From NCBI GenBank assembly GCA_020633415.1, contig JACKDQ010000001.1, positions 744,001 to 808,000 on the forward strand: a stretch of 64,000 nt of DNA, in the 5' to 3' direction. The DNA comes from Deltaproteobacteria bacterium. Its GTDB lineage: Bacteria > Myxococcota_A > Polyangia > GCA-2747355. The notes under the pieces are model-generated. The model worked only from the letters and a program-made list of their open reading frames with translations. It searched no databases and had not been told where the DNA came from. The position numbers were made by a program, and so were the translations under genes. Below, in pieces: positions 16,199-25,170 of the stretch. Positions within the stretch are counted from its first letter, which is position 1. Each line of letters begins with the position of its first letter.

Positions 16199-16984
16199 AT
16201 GGGTTACCTTCGACTACTGATTCAGCAGCTGCGTATGTCGATCTTGTTGGCGCTGCAGTACCGCTTGGATTTTGTCGTCGGTGCACTGCTGTCGTTGATC
16301 TGGATCGCTGCCGCGTTGGTCCCGCTCGTCGTGCTCTTCAGTCAGCGTTCGGCCGTTGCCGGTTGGCGTTGGCACGAAGCGCTGATCGTCGTCGGCTTTT
16401 TCACGGCGCTAAAGGGCGTGCTCGACGGAGCAATTCGCCCCGCACTCCAAGATGTGGTCGAGCGCATCCGCTTGGGCACGCTGGACTACGTCTTGATTAA
16501 GCCCGCCGACGCACAGTTTCTCGTCTCGACCACGCGTTTCGAGCTTTTTCGCGTGGTCGATGTCGTCGCTGGAATCGCGCTGGTCGTGATTGCATTGGCC
16601 TACGGCGGACATTGGCCGTCTGCCGCTGCAATCGCTCTCTGCCTGCTCCTGCTATTCGCCGCGGCTTTGATCCTCTACGCGATCTGGATCATGGTGCTCT
16701 GTTTGGCATTTATCGCGGTCAAGGTCGACAATCTCTCGTTTCTCTTCGCCTCGATCTACGACGCCGCGCGCTGGCCAGCGGGCATCTATCGCGGCGTGGT
16801 CTCCTTTGTCTTTACCTTCGTGATTCCGCTCGCTGTTATGACCACCTACCCCGCATTAGCCCTGCTCGAGCGCCTCTCGGCGCAAAGGACGCTATCTGCA
16901 CTGGCGACCGCTCTGGTCTTTGCGCTGCTCGCGCGTGTCGCCTGGCTCGCCAGCATCCGCCGCTATACCAGCGCCGGCGGATAG
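16199..16984 (+). CDS. ABC-2 family permease (COG3694-like)
   Basis: 261 residues, six hydrophobic segments, paralogous in layout to the permease before it: YLRLLIQQLRMSILLALQYR at the start, IRLGTLDYVLIKPADAQFLV in the cytosolic loop, and VSFVFTFVIPLAVMTTYPALALL in the last third. The two permeases probably form a heterodimer on the ATPase dimer. Last gene of the operon; the neighbouring gene converges. Confidence 0.9.
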   Translation: MGYLRLLIQQLRMSILLALQYRLDFVVGALLSLIWIAAALVPLVVLFSQRSAVAGWRWHEALIVVGFFTALKGVLDGAIRPALQDVVERIRLGTLDYVLIKPADAQFLVSTTRFELFRVVDVVAGIALVVIALAYGGHWPSAAAIALCLLLLFAAALILYAIWIMVLCLAFIAVKVDNLSFLFASIYDAARWPAGIYRGVVSFVFTFVIPLAVMTTYPALALLERLSAQRTLSALATALVFALLARVAWLASIRRYTSAGG

Positions 16985-17069
16985 ACGCGCGGTGCCGCCC
17001 GCCGATCCAGCGCCGATCCTACTCCGTGCTTACTTGTCGAGCTGGCGCAGCAGCGCCTGGCAATCGGAG

Positions 17070-18929
17070 CTAGGGGGCGAAGATGCAGGCGAGGATATCG
17101 TTGCATTGCCCTGTCGCCGCCGCTTTCTCCGCACAGTCGAGTGCGGCCGCGCCTTGGTTGGAGCAAGCGGCGACGCAGGCGGAGAGCTGGGCAGGTGGTA
17201 GCGTCGCACACGGGCTGATCAGCGTGTTGCAGATCTTGTCGCAGCGCAGGGCGGTGCCGGCGAAGAACTTGAATGGGCCAACGACGTTGTTGTTCTCGTT
17301 GCTCTCCTTGACCAGGTCATCGGGATCGAGGCGCGCCCAGGCGCTGTAGTTGCCGTTGGGGATGTTGGCAAAGGCGCCGCTGGTGGTGCAGAGCCCCGGC
17401 GTTAGCGCGGCCAGCGCCAGCGAAAGGTCGCCGGCGCCGCTCGGTGGTGGCGTGGTGCGGTTACCGTGGATCGCTACCGACGTCGGCCCACTGGCCAGCG
17501 ATCCGCGATTGCAGACGCTTACCGAGTAGAACACCCCCCCCGAGGCGTTGCTGATCGCGCGAAAGTCGGTGAACTGCAGATCGGGCGCCGGCGTGGCTGC
17601 GGTGAGCTTGAATTGGGCAATGTTGTTGGTCTCGTCCTTCTCCGCGATCTGGTTGTCGGGGTCGACGTAGATCCAGGAGCGTCGCTCCCCGGCGGGGGCG
17701 TTGGCGATAAGTGCGATCGGCGCGCAGTCGCCAACGGCCAGCGGTGCAACGAAGGTCGAATGCGCGCTGGGGAGGCCGAGGGTCGGAGCAAACTGACGGT
17801 CGAGGTAGACCCGCGCGACGGCGCGCGGCGACGGAGCGGGGCCGTCGTTGCAGATCGTTGCGCGGTAGGTCAGCGCTCCACCACTGCCTGAGGCCGTGAA
17901 TTTGGCGACGCGCAGATCTGGCATACCGGCAGCGACACTGACGGTAAGGGGCCCCGCGGTGTTGTCGCCTTCGGAACGCTCTTCGATCACGTTGTCGAAG
18001 TCGGCGTAGGCCCAGGAGCGGTAAGTTCCCGAGGCCAGTACCGTCTTGTGCTGAACCGAGGTGCACTGGCCCGGCGGCAGCGCGACGAACCATTCGACGA
18101 TGTCGGCGGTCGCGCCTGCGGGCGGTGCCGCGGTGCGGTTGAGGTAGATCCCGAGACGCGCGGCGCGCGCCATGGCGGCATCGCCGGCGTTGCAGATCGT
18201 CGTCGTGTAGTGCACTAGGCCCGGGCTGTCTTGCGTGGCGTTGAAGCTGGAGAGGCGCAGGTTGGGGGCGGGACGGACTGGGGTGTTGCGCACGACGGCG
18301 GTGCTCGGGCCAGCGACATTGTTGGTCTCGTCGAGCTCGGGGATCTGTCCTTCGACGTCGAGTTGCACGTAACTGCGGTAGCGGCCGGGCGGAAGGTTCT
18401 CGTCGGCCAACGCGCGGTCGGCGCAGGCGCCGACGGCGAGGGCGGGAACGATCAACGTGAGGTCGCCCAGCTCGACCGGACTCGGTGGTGTCGGCCGATC
18501 GCGGTACACCTGTGCTGCCGATGGTGGCGCTGCAGCGTTGCCGCGGTTGCAGACCCGCACGGCGTAAGTGAGACGCCCGACGCCATCGGTGGTGGAGAAC
18601 GAACCGACGACGAGATCAGCTGTGCTGGGTTGGTTGACGCAACGCGCGACATCGCCGCAGCTCGGCGTTTGCTCGCAGATCAAGCGCTCGATGCAGGCGG
18701 TGACGCCATCTCGCACCGCGCAGCGACCGCTGCAGTCGCGCTGCTCCAATAGGCCACAGCTGGTTGCCGCCCCGCAGATCTGCTGACAGCCAAGTTGGCA
18801 GGGCGGTGACTTGCGAACGGCGCTATCGTCCAGTGAGCCGTCGCTGTCAGCAAAGCCGGTACGTCCGCAGCTGGCCGCTGCCAAGACGGTATAGAGCAAC
18901 GGCAAAATCGCTTGGGTGGCTCGATTCAT
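17070..18929 (-). CDS. Secreted lipoprotein with four CARDB domains and Cys-rich ends
   Basis: 619 residues. Lipobox AASC at about residue 21. A Cys-rich module (about residues 40-100) is followed by four repeats of about 115 residues, each with the CARDB pattern: ICN/VCNRG-type strand, PP..GD..., a GxC near the middle, then Y.D....I.E.DE.NN. Clear ends are IPELDETNNVAGP, IEERSEGDNTAGP, IAEKDETNNIAQF and VKESNENNNVVGP. CARDB domains are Ig-like adhesion modules on cell surfaces. A second Cys-rich module closes the protein. An exposed binding or adhesion role is inferred; partner unknown. Confidence 0.85.
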   Translation of the reverse strand: MNRATQAILPLLYTVLAAASCGRTGFADSDGSLDDSAVRKSPPCQLGCQQICGAATSCGLLEQRDCSGRCAVRDGVTACIERLICEQTPSCGDVARCVNQPSTADLVVGSFSTTDGVGRLTYAVRVCNRGNAAAPPSAAQVYRDRPTPPSPVELGDLTLIVPALAVGACADRALADENLPPGRYRSYVQLDVEGQIPELDETNNVAGPSTAVVRNTPVRPAPNLRLSSFNATQDSPGLVHYTTTICNAGDAAMARAARLGIYLNRTAAPPAGATADIVEWFVALPPGQCTSVQHKTVLASGTYRSWAYADFDNVIEERSEGDNTAGPLTVSVAAGMPDLRVAKFTASGSGGALTYRATICNDGPAPSPRAVARVYLDRQFAPTLGLPSAHSTFVAPLAVGDCAPIALIANAPAGERRSWIYVDPDNQIAEKDETNNIAQFKLTAATPAPDLQFTDFRAISNASGGVFYSVSVCNRGSLASGPTSVAIHGNRTTPPPSGAGDLSLALAALTPGLCTTSGAFANIPNGNYSAWARLDPDDLVKESNENNNVVGPFKFFAGTALRCDKICNTLISPCATLPPAQLSACVAACSNQGAAALDCAEKAAATGQCNDILACIFAP

Positions 18930-19264
18930 CGCGCTTCTCCTGAGGGTGCTCGATTTCGCGTAACGGCGCGGCTACCGCGACGAAATTCTCCGCCGTTGCC
19001 GACGATTGCGCAGCAAGCCGGCCGGGGCAACGAAAAACGAGGTTGTGGTGCTGATCCGCGATGTTGTCCGACTAATCGCGCCGTGGAGGTCGGCGGCGTG
19101 AGCTCGGCGGTGATCCATCGGGGCTGGGTGAACCGCTGGATCGCGCAGAACGCGCGGCGGTCTTGGGCTATCAGATAGCGTAACGAGGTAGCGCTAGCAT
19201 TTGTGGCGCGCGTTGCTCGTGACCGCGTCAGTAGCTAAACTGACTGGCACCGCGGAGGGGCGCC
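18930..19264 (+). promoter_or_regulatory. 335-bp divergent upstream region with a promoter for the next gene
   Basis: TTGCTC (19212-19217), 17 bp, TAAACT (19235-19240) reads as a plus-strand promoter about 20 bp before a GGAGG ribosome site. I see no gene and no repeats in the rest. The minus-strand promoter of the CARDB gene must also lie here, but I could not place it. Confidence 0.45.
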
Positions 19265-19717
19265 ATGTTTCAGTCAAATCTGGACGATCAGCTGGCGGCG
19301 TTGCGGCCATCGGGATTGGTCAAGGCAGCCGCGGTTGCGATCGGTTTCAGCGGCGGGGTGTTGCTCTTGGGGGGGGTGCAGTTGCTGATCGCGGTTCGCT
19401 TGCCGAGCAAGCTGATCGTGGTGCCCTATGCGATGGCGCTGATCGGTCTCTTGTGCTTTGTCGTCGCGTTGAAGATCTATCGACTGCGCCCTTGGGCGCC
19501 GATCGCGGGCATGCTGCTCTCGGTGCTGATCTGTATCGCGATGGGGCTGTGGTTTTTGTTCTCCTCGGCGCGGGGCTTTATTTCGTTATTGGCGCTGGGG
19601 TCGCCGCTCTGTTCGGCGATCGCCGCGGTGCTTTCGGCGTTTGCCATCGGCCCTGCGCGCCAGGCGGCCGCGACGCGCGCGCGGTTGGCTAAAGATGGTC
19701 TTGATGTTGATTTCTAG
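19265..19717 (+). CDS. Small four-helix membrane protein
   Basis: 150 residues with four hydrophobic segments (about 20-45, 52-70, 78-102 and 106-128), then a charged tail. GGAGG lies 8 nt before the ATG. No recognisable family motif; it resembles small integral proteins of unknown function. The methyltransferase gene follows 48 bp later on the same strand and may be co-transcribed. Confidence 0.75.
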   Translation: MFQSNLDDQLAALRPSGLVKAAAVAIGFSGGVLLLGGVQLLIAVRLPSKLIVVPYAMALIGLLCFVVALKIYRLRPWAPIAGMLLSVLICIAMGLWFLFSSARGFISLLALGSPLCSAIAAVLSAFAIGPARQAAATRARLAKDGLDVDF

Positions 19718-19765
19718 GCGGCGGTCAGGCGCCGTTCGACCTGCCGTTTCAGAGAGGATGGTGCG

Positions 19766-20413
19766 ATGGGGCGGATGATGTCGCTGTTTTACGACCGCTA
19801 CATGCGGACCAGCGAAGCGGCTTGCTTGGCCCGTTGGCGCGCCGAACTGCTGGCCGATGTTTCCGGTGAAGTGTTGGAGCTCGGCGTGGGGACGGGCGCC
19901 AGTTTGCCGCTCTATTCGTCCAACCTTTCGCGTTTGGTGCTCAACGAGCCCGACCGCCACATGCGACGTCGTTTGATCAACCGCCTCGCTGCGCAGCCGC
20001 TGCCACTAACACCCGAGGTCAGCGATGCCGCTGTCGAATCGCTGCCCTACGCGACGGGAAGTTTCGACGTCGTGGTCAGCTCGCTGGTGCTCTGTTCGGT
20101 CGGCGATCTGACTGCGGGGCTCGCCGAGATCCATCGCGTATTGCGACCGGCTGGGCGCCTGGTCTTTTTGGAACATGTCGCTGCCGCGCCCGGGTCGCGA
20201 CGGCGCAAATGGCAGCAGCGCGTCGAACCGCTCTGGCGGCGCTGCAGTGGCAACTGCCACATGACCCGCGAGACCGAGCGCGCGATCGTCGACGCCGGTT
20301 TTGAGATCGCTTCGGTTACCCGCGAGAGCATCCGCAAAGCGATGCCGCTGCTGCGCCCGTCGATCCGTGGCGTTGCGCTCAAAGCAAGTCGCACCGCCTT
20401 TAGCTCGCTCTAG
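19766..20413 (+). CDS. Class I SAM-dependent methyltransferase
   Basis: 215 residues. SAM motif I is complete (VLELGVGTGASLPLY, about residues 36-50), the acidic end of the second strand is LVLNEPD, and the later motifs FDVVVSSLVLCSV and EIHRVLRPAGRLVFLEHV fit Methyltransf_11. The segment after it (RRRKWQQRVEPLWRRCSGNCHMTRET) recalls METTL7-like and phospholipid N-methyltransferase-like proteins, but substrate cannot be read from the sequence. Its 3' end overlaps the convergent lipoprotein gene by 4 bp. Confidence 0.88.
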   Translation: MGRMMSLFYDRYMRTSEAACLARWRAELLADVSGEVLELGVGTGASLPLYSSNLSRLVLNEPDRHMRRRLINRLAAQPLPLTPEVSDAAVESLPYATGSFDVVVSSLVLCSVGDLTAGLAEIHRVLRPAGRLVFLEHVAAAPGSRRRKWQQRVEPLWRRCSGNCHMTRETERAIVDAGFEIASVTRESIRKAMPLLRPSIRGVALKASRTAFSSL

Positions 20414-21309
20414 TTGGCGCAGATCGTCGATGTCCAGACCTCGGCTCCGCCACTCAAAGGCGGTGACGCCGCGCAGCTCCAGCTGTTGGCCTGGGCACCG
20501 ATCAGCATGGCCGAGAAGCCCGACGCGCCGGTATAGGGTGTTGGTGTTGTTGTCGTATTGACAAGGATTTCGCAGCCGCCAATCAACAGCTGGCCCGAGC
20601 TGCAGCTTTGGGGCGCCGTGCTCCTGACACCAAAGTACCCGAACACACATAACGGTGACGGCGCGCAGTAGGCCACCGCGCGGTTCGCCGTGGAGCGCCG
20701 TGCGCACTGGCAGTGCCAACCACGGGGCATGGCTGGTCTGCTACCGATCAATCGACCGCTGACGCCACAGTCGCAGCCACCGCCGACGACCTGAGCAGCG
20801 CCAGTCGTACAATGCGCTTCGGGCTGATCGGTGTCTGCCGGCGTCGATTCGACGCGCTGCAGCACCTGGCTGACAGCACCGGTCGCGCAGACGGAGCTGA
20901 TCGTCGGATTGATCCCACTGCTTTGACAGCTGGCCTGGGTTTGGGTGCCGGGAAAGGCCTGAGCGATGACGTCGGTGTGGCAGTCGATCGCGACGCCGAT
21001 CTGGGTCTCCAGGCCGAGGCAGACCCGTGAGGGGCGGACAAGGATCGTCATGCAGGCGCCGCCATCGCCAGTGATACGCAGATCGCTGGCTCCACCGTCT
21101 AAGTCTGCGTCCGGTGACCCATCAGCGAATGGGCCCGTGTCGAGCTGCTGGCCGTCGAACGCCGGGCGACTATCGAACGCAGGGCGACTATCCAACGTGG
21201 GTCCGTCGGCTCGCGCGTCGCGAGAAACACTCGGCTGCGTTTCGAAGGGCAGCAACAGATGGCACGCCGCTAGGCCTAGCGCGAGTAGGGTCAGCGAAGG
21301 AAACCGCAT
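20410..21309 (-). CDS. Hypothetical lipoprotein with an Asp-rich linker
   Basis: 299 residues. Lipobox LAAC at about residue 16. A low-complexity linker of about 55 residues follows, with DSRPAF repeated twice and many Asp, Gly and Ser, as in many myxobacterial surface proteins. The C-terminal globular part has several Cys and no motif I recognise. The gene converges on the methyltransferase gene with a 4-bp overlap. Confidence 0.78.
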   Translation of the reverse strand: MRFPSLTLLALGLAACHLLLPFETQPSVSRDARADGPTLDSRPAFDSRPAFDGQQLDTGPFADGSPDADLDGGASDLRITGDGGACMTILVRPSRVCLGLETQIGVAIDCHTDVIAQAFPGTQTQASCQSSGINPTISSVCATGAVSQVLQRVESTPADTDQPEAHCTTGAAQVVGGGCDCGVSGRLIGSRPAMPRGWHCQCARRSTANRAVAYCAPSPLCVFGYFGVRSTAPQSCSSGQLLIGGCEILVNTTTTPTPYTGASGFSAMLIGAQANSWSCAASPPLSGGAEVWTSTICAN

Positions 21310-21389
21310 GATGCATGGTAGCCTGCCAGCGCTGCCACGCGCTAGGGGCGCTAGGGCAAGTCGGCTGCACCGCCGGTCTGCGACTGACG

Positions 21390-22334
21390 CTAGCCCTTGC
21401 AGTCGAAGGCTCGACCGGGATTCATGCCGAGCAGCGCCTTGAAATCAGGGGTCGTCTGTCGATCAACGTAGCCAAGCTGCCGAGCCAGCGCCTCGGCGAG
21501 GCGCGTGAAGTCGCTGCAGCTCGGCCAGATCGTTTGCGGCTCGCGATCCGAACGATAGACCGTGATTTGCGGGCCGGTGCGCGCCAGGTTTTCGGTGTCG
21601 ATCGTAATCCGCAGCGATGCATCGCGCCGGGTCAGGTCGATCGGCTGATCACCCCGTACGCCCTGGCAGAGGTTGGCTGGGGTTGAAACGGTGATCTCGA
21701 AAACTGTGGGACCGCTTTTTATCGGCGTTCGCGAGGTGAAGCCCTTGGCATAGGCAGCGACGTCGAGTGCCTGTCGGTAGCGATCGTCGTCAACCATGCC
21801 CTGATTGAGCGCCTGGCAGGTGGCAAGGCGGGCTGCGGCGGCCGCCTGTGTCGCAGTGTGCTGGCTGTCTTGGTCCTCACCGTGAGCGAGCGGCCCACTA
21901 TTGACGAAGCGGTCACATTTGTCGGCGAAGTCTCCCGATCGCACGATGGTCGCGTTACGCGCGGCGTAGGCGACAGTTACGTTGCCCTCGCTGTTGTTGG
22001 TGAAGATACAGTCGCGCGCGTAGACGTCGCTCCACATATAGTAATGCTTGCCGTCAACATCTCTGCCGCGTGAGCGGGTTACGCCGCAGTTACTAGCGGC
22101 CAGCGTGTTTGCGCTAAGCACCAAACAGTTGGCACTACCGAAGCTCAGCGTTTCCTTGGGCGCCAACGTCGCTTGGCCGATCAGGCTTTCGTCGGGACCG
22201 AGCGTCTTGTCGACTGATTCGCCTTTGCCCCCCGCTGCGCCGGCCTGCTCGCCAGAGAGTGCACCGCAGCCGCAGATCAACCCAGCGCCGAGCAGCGCCA
22301 GCAAACTCAACTTGATCGTTTTCCCTGAACCCAT
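21390..22334 (-). CDS. Hypothetical lipoprotein
   Basis: 314 residues. The start at 22334 is set by GGAGG 6 nt upstream; a second ATG 18 bp earlier has none. Signal sequence with ICGC/LICG lipobox at about residue 22. A short Gly-rich linker is followed by a domain with several Cys (SANCLVLSANTLAASNCGVT, DVYARDCIF). The C-terminal half contains EITVSTPANLCQG and LGYVDRQTTPDFKALLGM. Family not recognised. Confidence 0.78.
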   Translation of the reverse strand: MGSGKTIKLSLLALLGAGLICGCGALSGEQAGAAGGKGESVDKTLGPDESLIGQATLAPKETLSFGSANCLVLSANTLAASNCGVTRSRGRDVDGKHYYMWSDVYARDCIFTNNSEGNVTVAYAARNATIVRSGDFADKCDRFVNSGPLAHGEDQDSQHTATQAAAAARLATCQALNQGMVDDDRYRQALDVAAYAKGFTSRTPIKSGPTVFEITVSTPANLCQGVRGDQPIDLTRRDASLRITIDTENLARTGPQITVYRSDREPQTIWPSCSDFTRLAEALARQLGYVDRQTTPDFKALLGMNPGRAFDCKG

Positions 22335-22587
22335 CGAACGCCTCCGTGGCAAAGCCTGACGGAGGGGCGAGATTGCAAGCCGAGCGCCAACGCGTTTTGC
22401 GCGCGATCTTGTGAGTTGTCGTCGATCTGAGGGGGTTGGCGAACCCGGCTCGTTGGTTGCGGGGAATTGTTGGGCTGTATGGCCCCTTGGTGAGCTGGTC
22501 GGCCGGCCCCAGCTGCTGCACGCGCTGCCGCGAAGCGGAAGCTTTGCGGGCTTGCCCGCGTAGGCTTAAGTCAGCCGGAGGATCGCG

Positions 22588-23043
22588 ATGTGGCGCGTGT
22601 TTGTTTTGGGATCGATCGGAGCGGTGTTTTCGGTCAACTGTGGGCTGTCTGCGGTGGCTCGTGGCTGTGCTTCGGCCTCCCGCGCCGCTTCAGGGGTGAG
22701 CCGTGGTGCAACGCGCCTATCGGTTGCGCGATTGTCGTCCGCGCGGTTGTCGGCTCGCGCCGCTCAGCTGCGGGCGCTGCGACCGTTGACCTCACGCGCC
22801 GGTAAGCTGCCGCTCAATCTTCAACGAGCGTTTCAGCGCCTGCGGCGTCGAGGGCTCGCGCCTGCGGTGGTTGTCGCCAAACGTTCGACGGCCCCTCGCC
22901 TTGGTCGACAGGCGGTCGATGATTTGGCCCGTGGCGCAGCGGCCGGTCGATCTGCCCGTCGCGTTGGCTTCAAGCGCGGCTCGGCGCGTGACTTGCCCCT
23001 CGATAATCTCGTCGACCTAGTCGACAACGATGCTGATCGCTAG
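22588..23043 (+). CDS. Hypothetical basic Ala/Arg-rich protein
   Basis: 151 residues. GGAGG 6 nt before the ATG supports translation. The first 25 residues are hydrophobic and could be a signal (MWRVFVLGSIGAVFSV), perhaps with a Cys near residue 18. The remainder is strongly basic and Ala/Ser/Arg-rich with an acidic end (NLVDLVDNDAD). No family recognised; composition bias lowers confidence. The 250 bp upstream show nothing else. Confidence 0.5.
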   Translation: MWRVFVLGSIGAVFSVNCGLSAVARGCASASRAASGVSRGATRLSVARLSSARLSARAAQLRALRPLTSRAGKLPLNLQRAFQRLRRRGLAPAVVVAKRSTAPRLGRQAVDDLARGAAAGRSARRVGFKRGSARDLPLDNLVDLVDNDADR

Positions 23044-23148
23044 TGGCGCAACAACCGTGTTTCCCTCAGCGGCGTGCGCCCTCGCAGGTGCTCGCCGTAG
23101 CTGCGGCTGAACGGTGCGACGGTTCGGCCCGCCTTAAGTCCGTGCGAG

Positions 23149-23949
23149 CTACTTCCCCTTGCGGAATAGTCGGCCTTGGCCCGCGCGCCGATAGATGCCG
23201 AGCTGGCGCAGCTGTTGCTTGCTGAGCACGGTACGCTCTTGCGCCATGAAGTTGTCGTAATGGTGTGGCAGGTAGCCGTTTCCGCCGTGTTCGCGATAGG
23301 AGGCCGTTTCTACCGCACCGGTCGAGAGGTTGACCGACTTCAGGCGCAGATTGCCGCCATCAGCTCGGCGGTCACTGCGGTCGGAATAGTCAAAGTGCAC
23401 CACCGACTCGCCGTTGTTGTTGTAGTGCAGCGAGACCGCTTCGACGCGGTGGGGCGTGTTCTTCGCTTGCTCTGGCCTGAGTGTGGTGAAAAACCAGAGG
23501 TTGTCGCGATAGTCTTTGCTCGGCATTAGGTTGGAGATGATCTTGGTTGGGTCCGTCTGGTTTGGCGCCTTGCTGTGGATCAGCAATACGCCGCTTTCCA
23601 GCCTCGCGGGGTAGAGGCTGGCAAAGCCGCTGTAGGAGCGATAAAGCGGCGTACGTTGGCGCTCTTTGCGGGCGTAGCCGAAGTGCGTCGCGCGATAGGG
23701 ATGACCCATGAGCAGCGTATCGATCTGCTGCTCCAGCGTTTGAGTCGCGTCGACGTATCTCCCCAGTTGATCGACCGCTTGTTTGGCCACGGTCAGTGCG
23801 CCTTGGCGGTGGTGGAGCAAGCGCCGGACAAGTCCGACCTCGTAGTCGCTTAGCCCTAACTCGGCGACCAGCGGTGTGGTCTCAGCGCGCGCGCTGCCAC
23901 CGAGGCAGCTCAGCAGCGTTAGGATTAGGGCCGGCTTGTAATTACGCAC
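23149..23949 (-). CDS. Hypothetical secreted protein
   Basis: 266 residues from a GTG at 23949, chosen because AGGAGG lies 5 nt upstream and a signal peptide begins there (VRNYKPALILTLLSCLGGSARA). The frame stays open further upstream but without signals. The mature protein is soluble-looking: an N-terminal helical half (LSDYEVGLVRRLLHHRQGALTVAKQAVDQL) and a C-terminal half with strand-like blocks (VEAVSLHYNNNGESVVHFDYSD). Function unknown. Confidence 0.75.
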   Translation of the reverse strand: MRNYKPALILTLLSCLGGSARAETTPLVAELGLSDYEVGLVRRLLHHRQGALTVAKQAVDQLGRYVDATQTLEQQIDTLLMGHPYRATHFGYARKERQRTPLYRSYSGFASLYPARLESGVLLIHSKAPNQTDPTKIISNLMPSKDYRDNLWFFTTLRPEQAKNTPHRVEAVSLHYNNNGESVVHFDYSDRSDRRADGGNLRLKSVNLSTGAVETASYREHGGNGYLPHHYDNFMAQERTVLSKQQLRQLGIYRRAGQGRLFRKGK

Positions 23950-23998
23950 AGGGGCCTCCTCTGGGCCTTCTGATGCAAGGCTGACGCCAGGCCTCCGT

Positions 23999-24163
23999 TT
24001 AGAAAACGTTAATGATTTCAAAGCGAAGCGTGGAAGCCTCACGTCCGTTACTGGCTTTGCGGTTGGGCCTGCCGGCTAGTCCGATAACCAGCGCGGCGCG
24101 CGCGGACTTGATCGGCGTCGCGTTATCCAGCATCAGTAGCGCGCTGGTACCGATGCCGATCAA
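23999..24163 (-). pseudogene. Possible 3' remnant of a decayed gene (or a very short gene)
   Basis: On the minus strand the last 54 codons before a TAA at 23999-24001 have coding-like codon use, with a C-terminus reading ASTLRFEIINVF and an internal LIGIGTSALLMLD. The frame is closed upstream by a TGA at 24296-24298, and there is no start with a ribosome site; TTG at 24163 is the only candidate close to where coding character fades. This suggests the tail of a gene that lost its 5' part. It lies between two intact secreted-protein genes of the same direction. The rest of the 288-bp gap shows nothing. Confidence 0.3.
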
Positions 24164-24237
24164 CTCGAGCGAACGGCGCGGATCACTGGCGGCGCAGCGA
24201 CGCCTTTTGAACCGAGCTCGATCGGTTCGGCTATCGG

Positions 24238-25032
24238 CTACCAGGTAGCGGAGTCGAGAACCATCCGCAGCTGGGCGTCTTTGTCGCTGTGACAGTCAAA
24301 GAGGCCGCAGATGTAGAGCGTGCTGCCGACCAAGGCGATCCGCCGCGCGTCCTCTCCGCTGAGTTTGAGCCGAACCGTCCCTCCCTCACCGAAGATGGTT
24401 TTCCCCAGCAGCACGCCTTTGGCGGCATTTTCGATCGTCGGGACAGATCGGTGAGCGAAGAAACGAATCGGCAACTCGCGAAGTGCAGAGGCGTCGCCGA
24501 ACGCAGCGAGTGCAAACTCAAACTCGGCGAGCTCCTTGCTATAGCAGACCTTCGCCCGGGTGACCTGAAACCGCGGCTGCGCTGGCGCGGTGAGCGACTC
24601 GGGTACAACGCCCGAGGTATGGGTGACGCGTGAAGTGTCGCCACCGTCGACCACACCCCAACGATGGGAACCATTGGGCCAATACGCGGTAACGTAAAAC
24701 CGTTGACCGGGAACCAGCGCCAGTTTGCTCAGGTCGAGTTCGAGCTGAGTCTTACCCCGGCCGTCGCTCAAGTCGCGCGTTCCCAGGTGGAGACCGTGCT
24801 CGGCCTCGAAATAGCTGGCTTGCCGTGGATGTAAAAAGAACTTCACACCGCGGCCGTTGTAATGGCCGTCGGAGATCTGCTGGTAGACGATGTCGATCGT
24901 CGCGCGCGCTGGATGCTTCGCCGCTTTGACGGCGAGAATGCGAAAACTCGCCTGGGGCTTGCCCGCTCGCGCCGCGCTGGCATCAAGCAGCGACAAAAAG
25001 AGCAGGGGTAGGCAGGTCCTCGCGCAGCGCAT
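24238..25032 (-). CDS. Hypothetical secreted protein
   Basis: 264 residues from the ATG at 25032. Upstream TTG and GTG codons are in frame but add only three residues, and no start has a clear ribosome site. Signal peptide MRCARTCLPLLFLSLLDASAARA, cut near residue 23. The mature part shows two beta-rich halves (ATIDIVYQQISDGHYNGRGVKFFLHP; RFQVTRAKVCYSKELAEFEFALAAF) and a late Cys pair in YICGLFDCHSD. Family not recognised. Confidence 0.75.
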   Translation of the reverse strand: MRCARTCLPLLFLSLLDASAARAGKPQASFRILAVKAAKHPARATIDIVYQQISDGHYNGRGVKFFLHPRQASYFEAEHGLHLGTRDLSDGRGKTQLELDLSKLALVPGQRFYVTAYWPNGSHRWGVVDGGDTSRVTHTSGVVPESLTAPAQPRFQVTRAKVCYSKELAEFEFALAAFGDASALRELPIRFFAHRSVPTIENAAKGVLLGKTIFGEGGTVRLKLSGEDARRIALVGSTLYICGLFDCHSDKDAQLRMVLDSATW

Positions 25033-25170
25033 CACAACCAAGGCAAAGCAAGCGGTGGGCCAGACGAAGTAGCTGTAAAGAGGTCACATTCTACCTTCGG
25101 CAGTCGCCGATTATCGCACTGCAGCCAACGTGGGCGGCCAGTTGGCAGAGCGCCAGCCGGTCTTGCGTGA

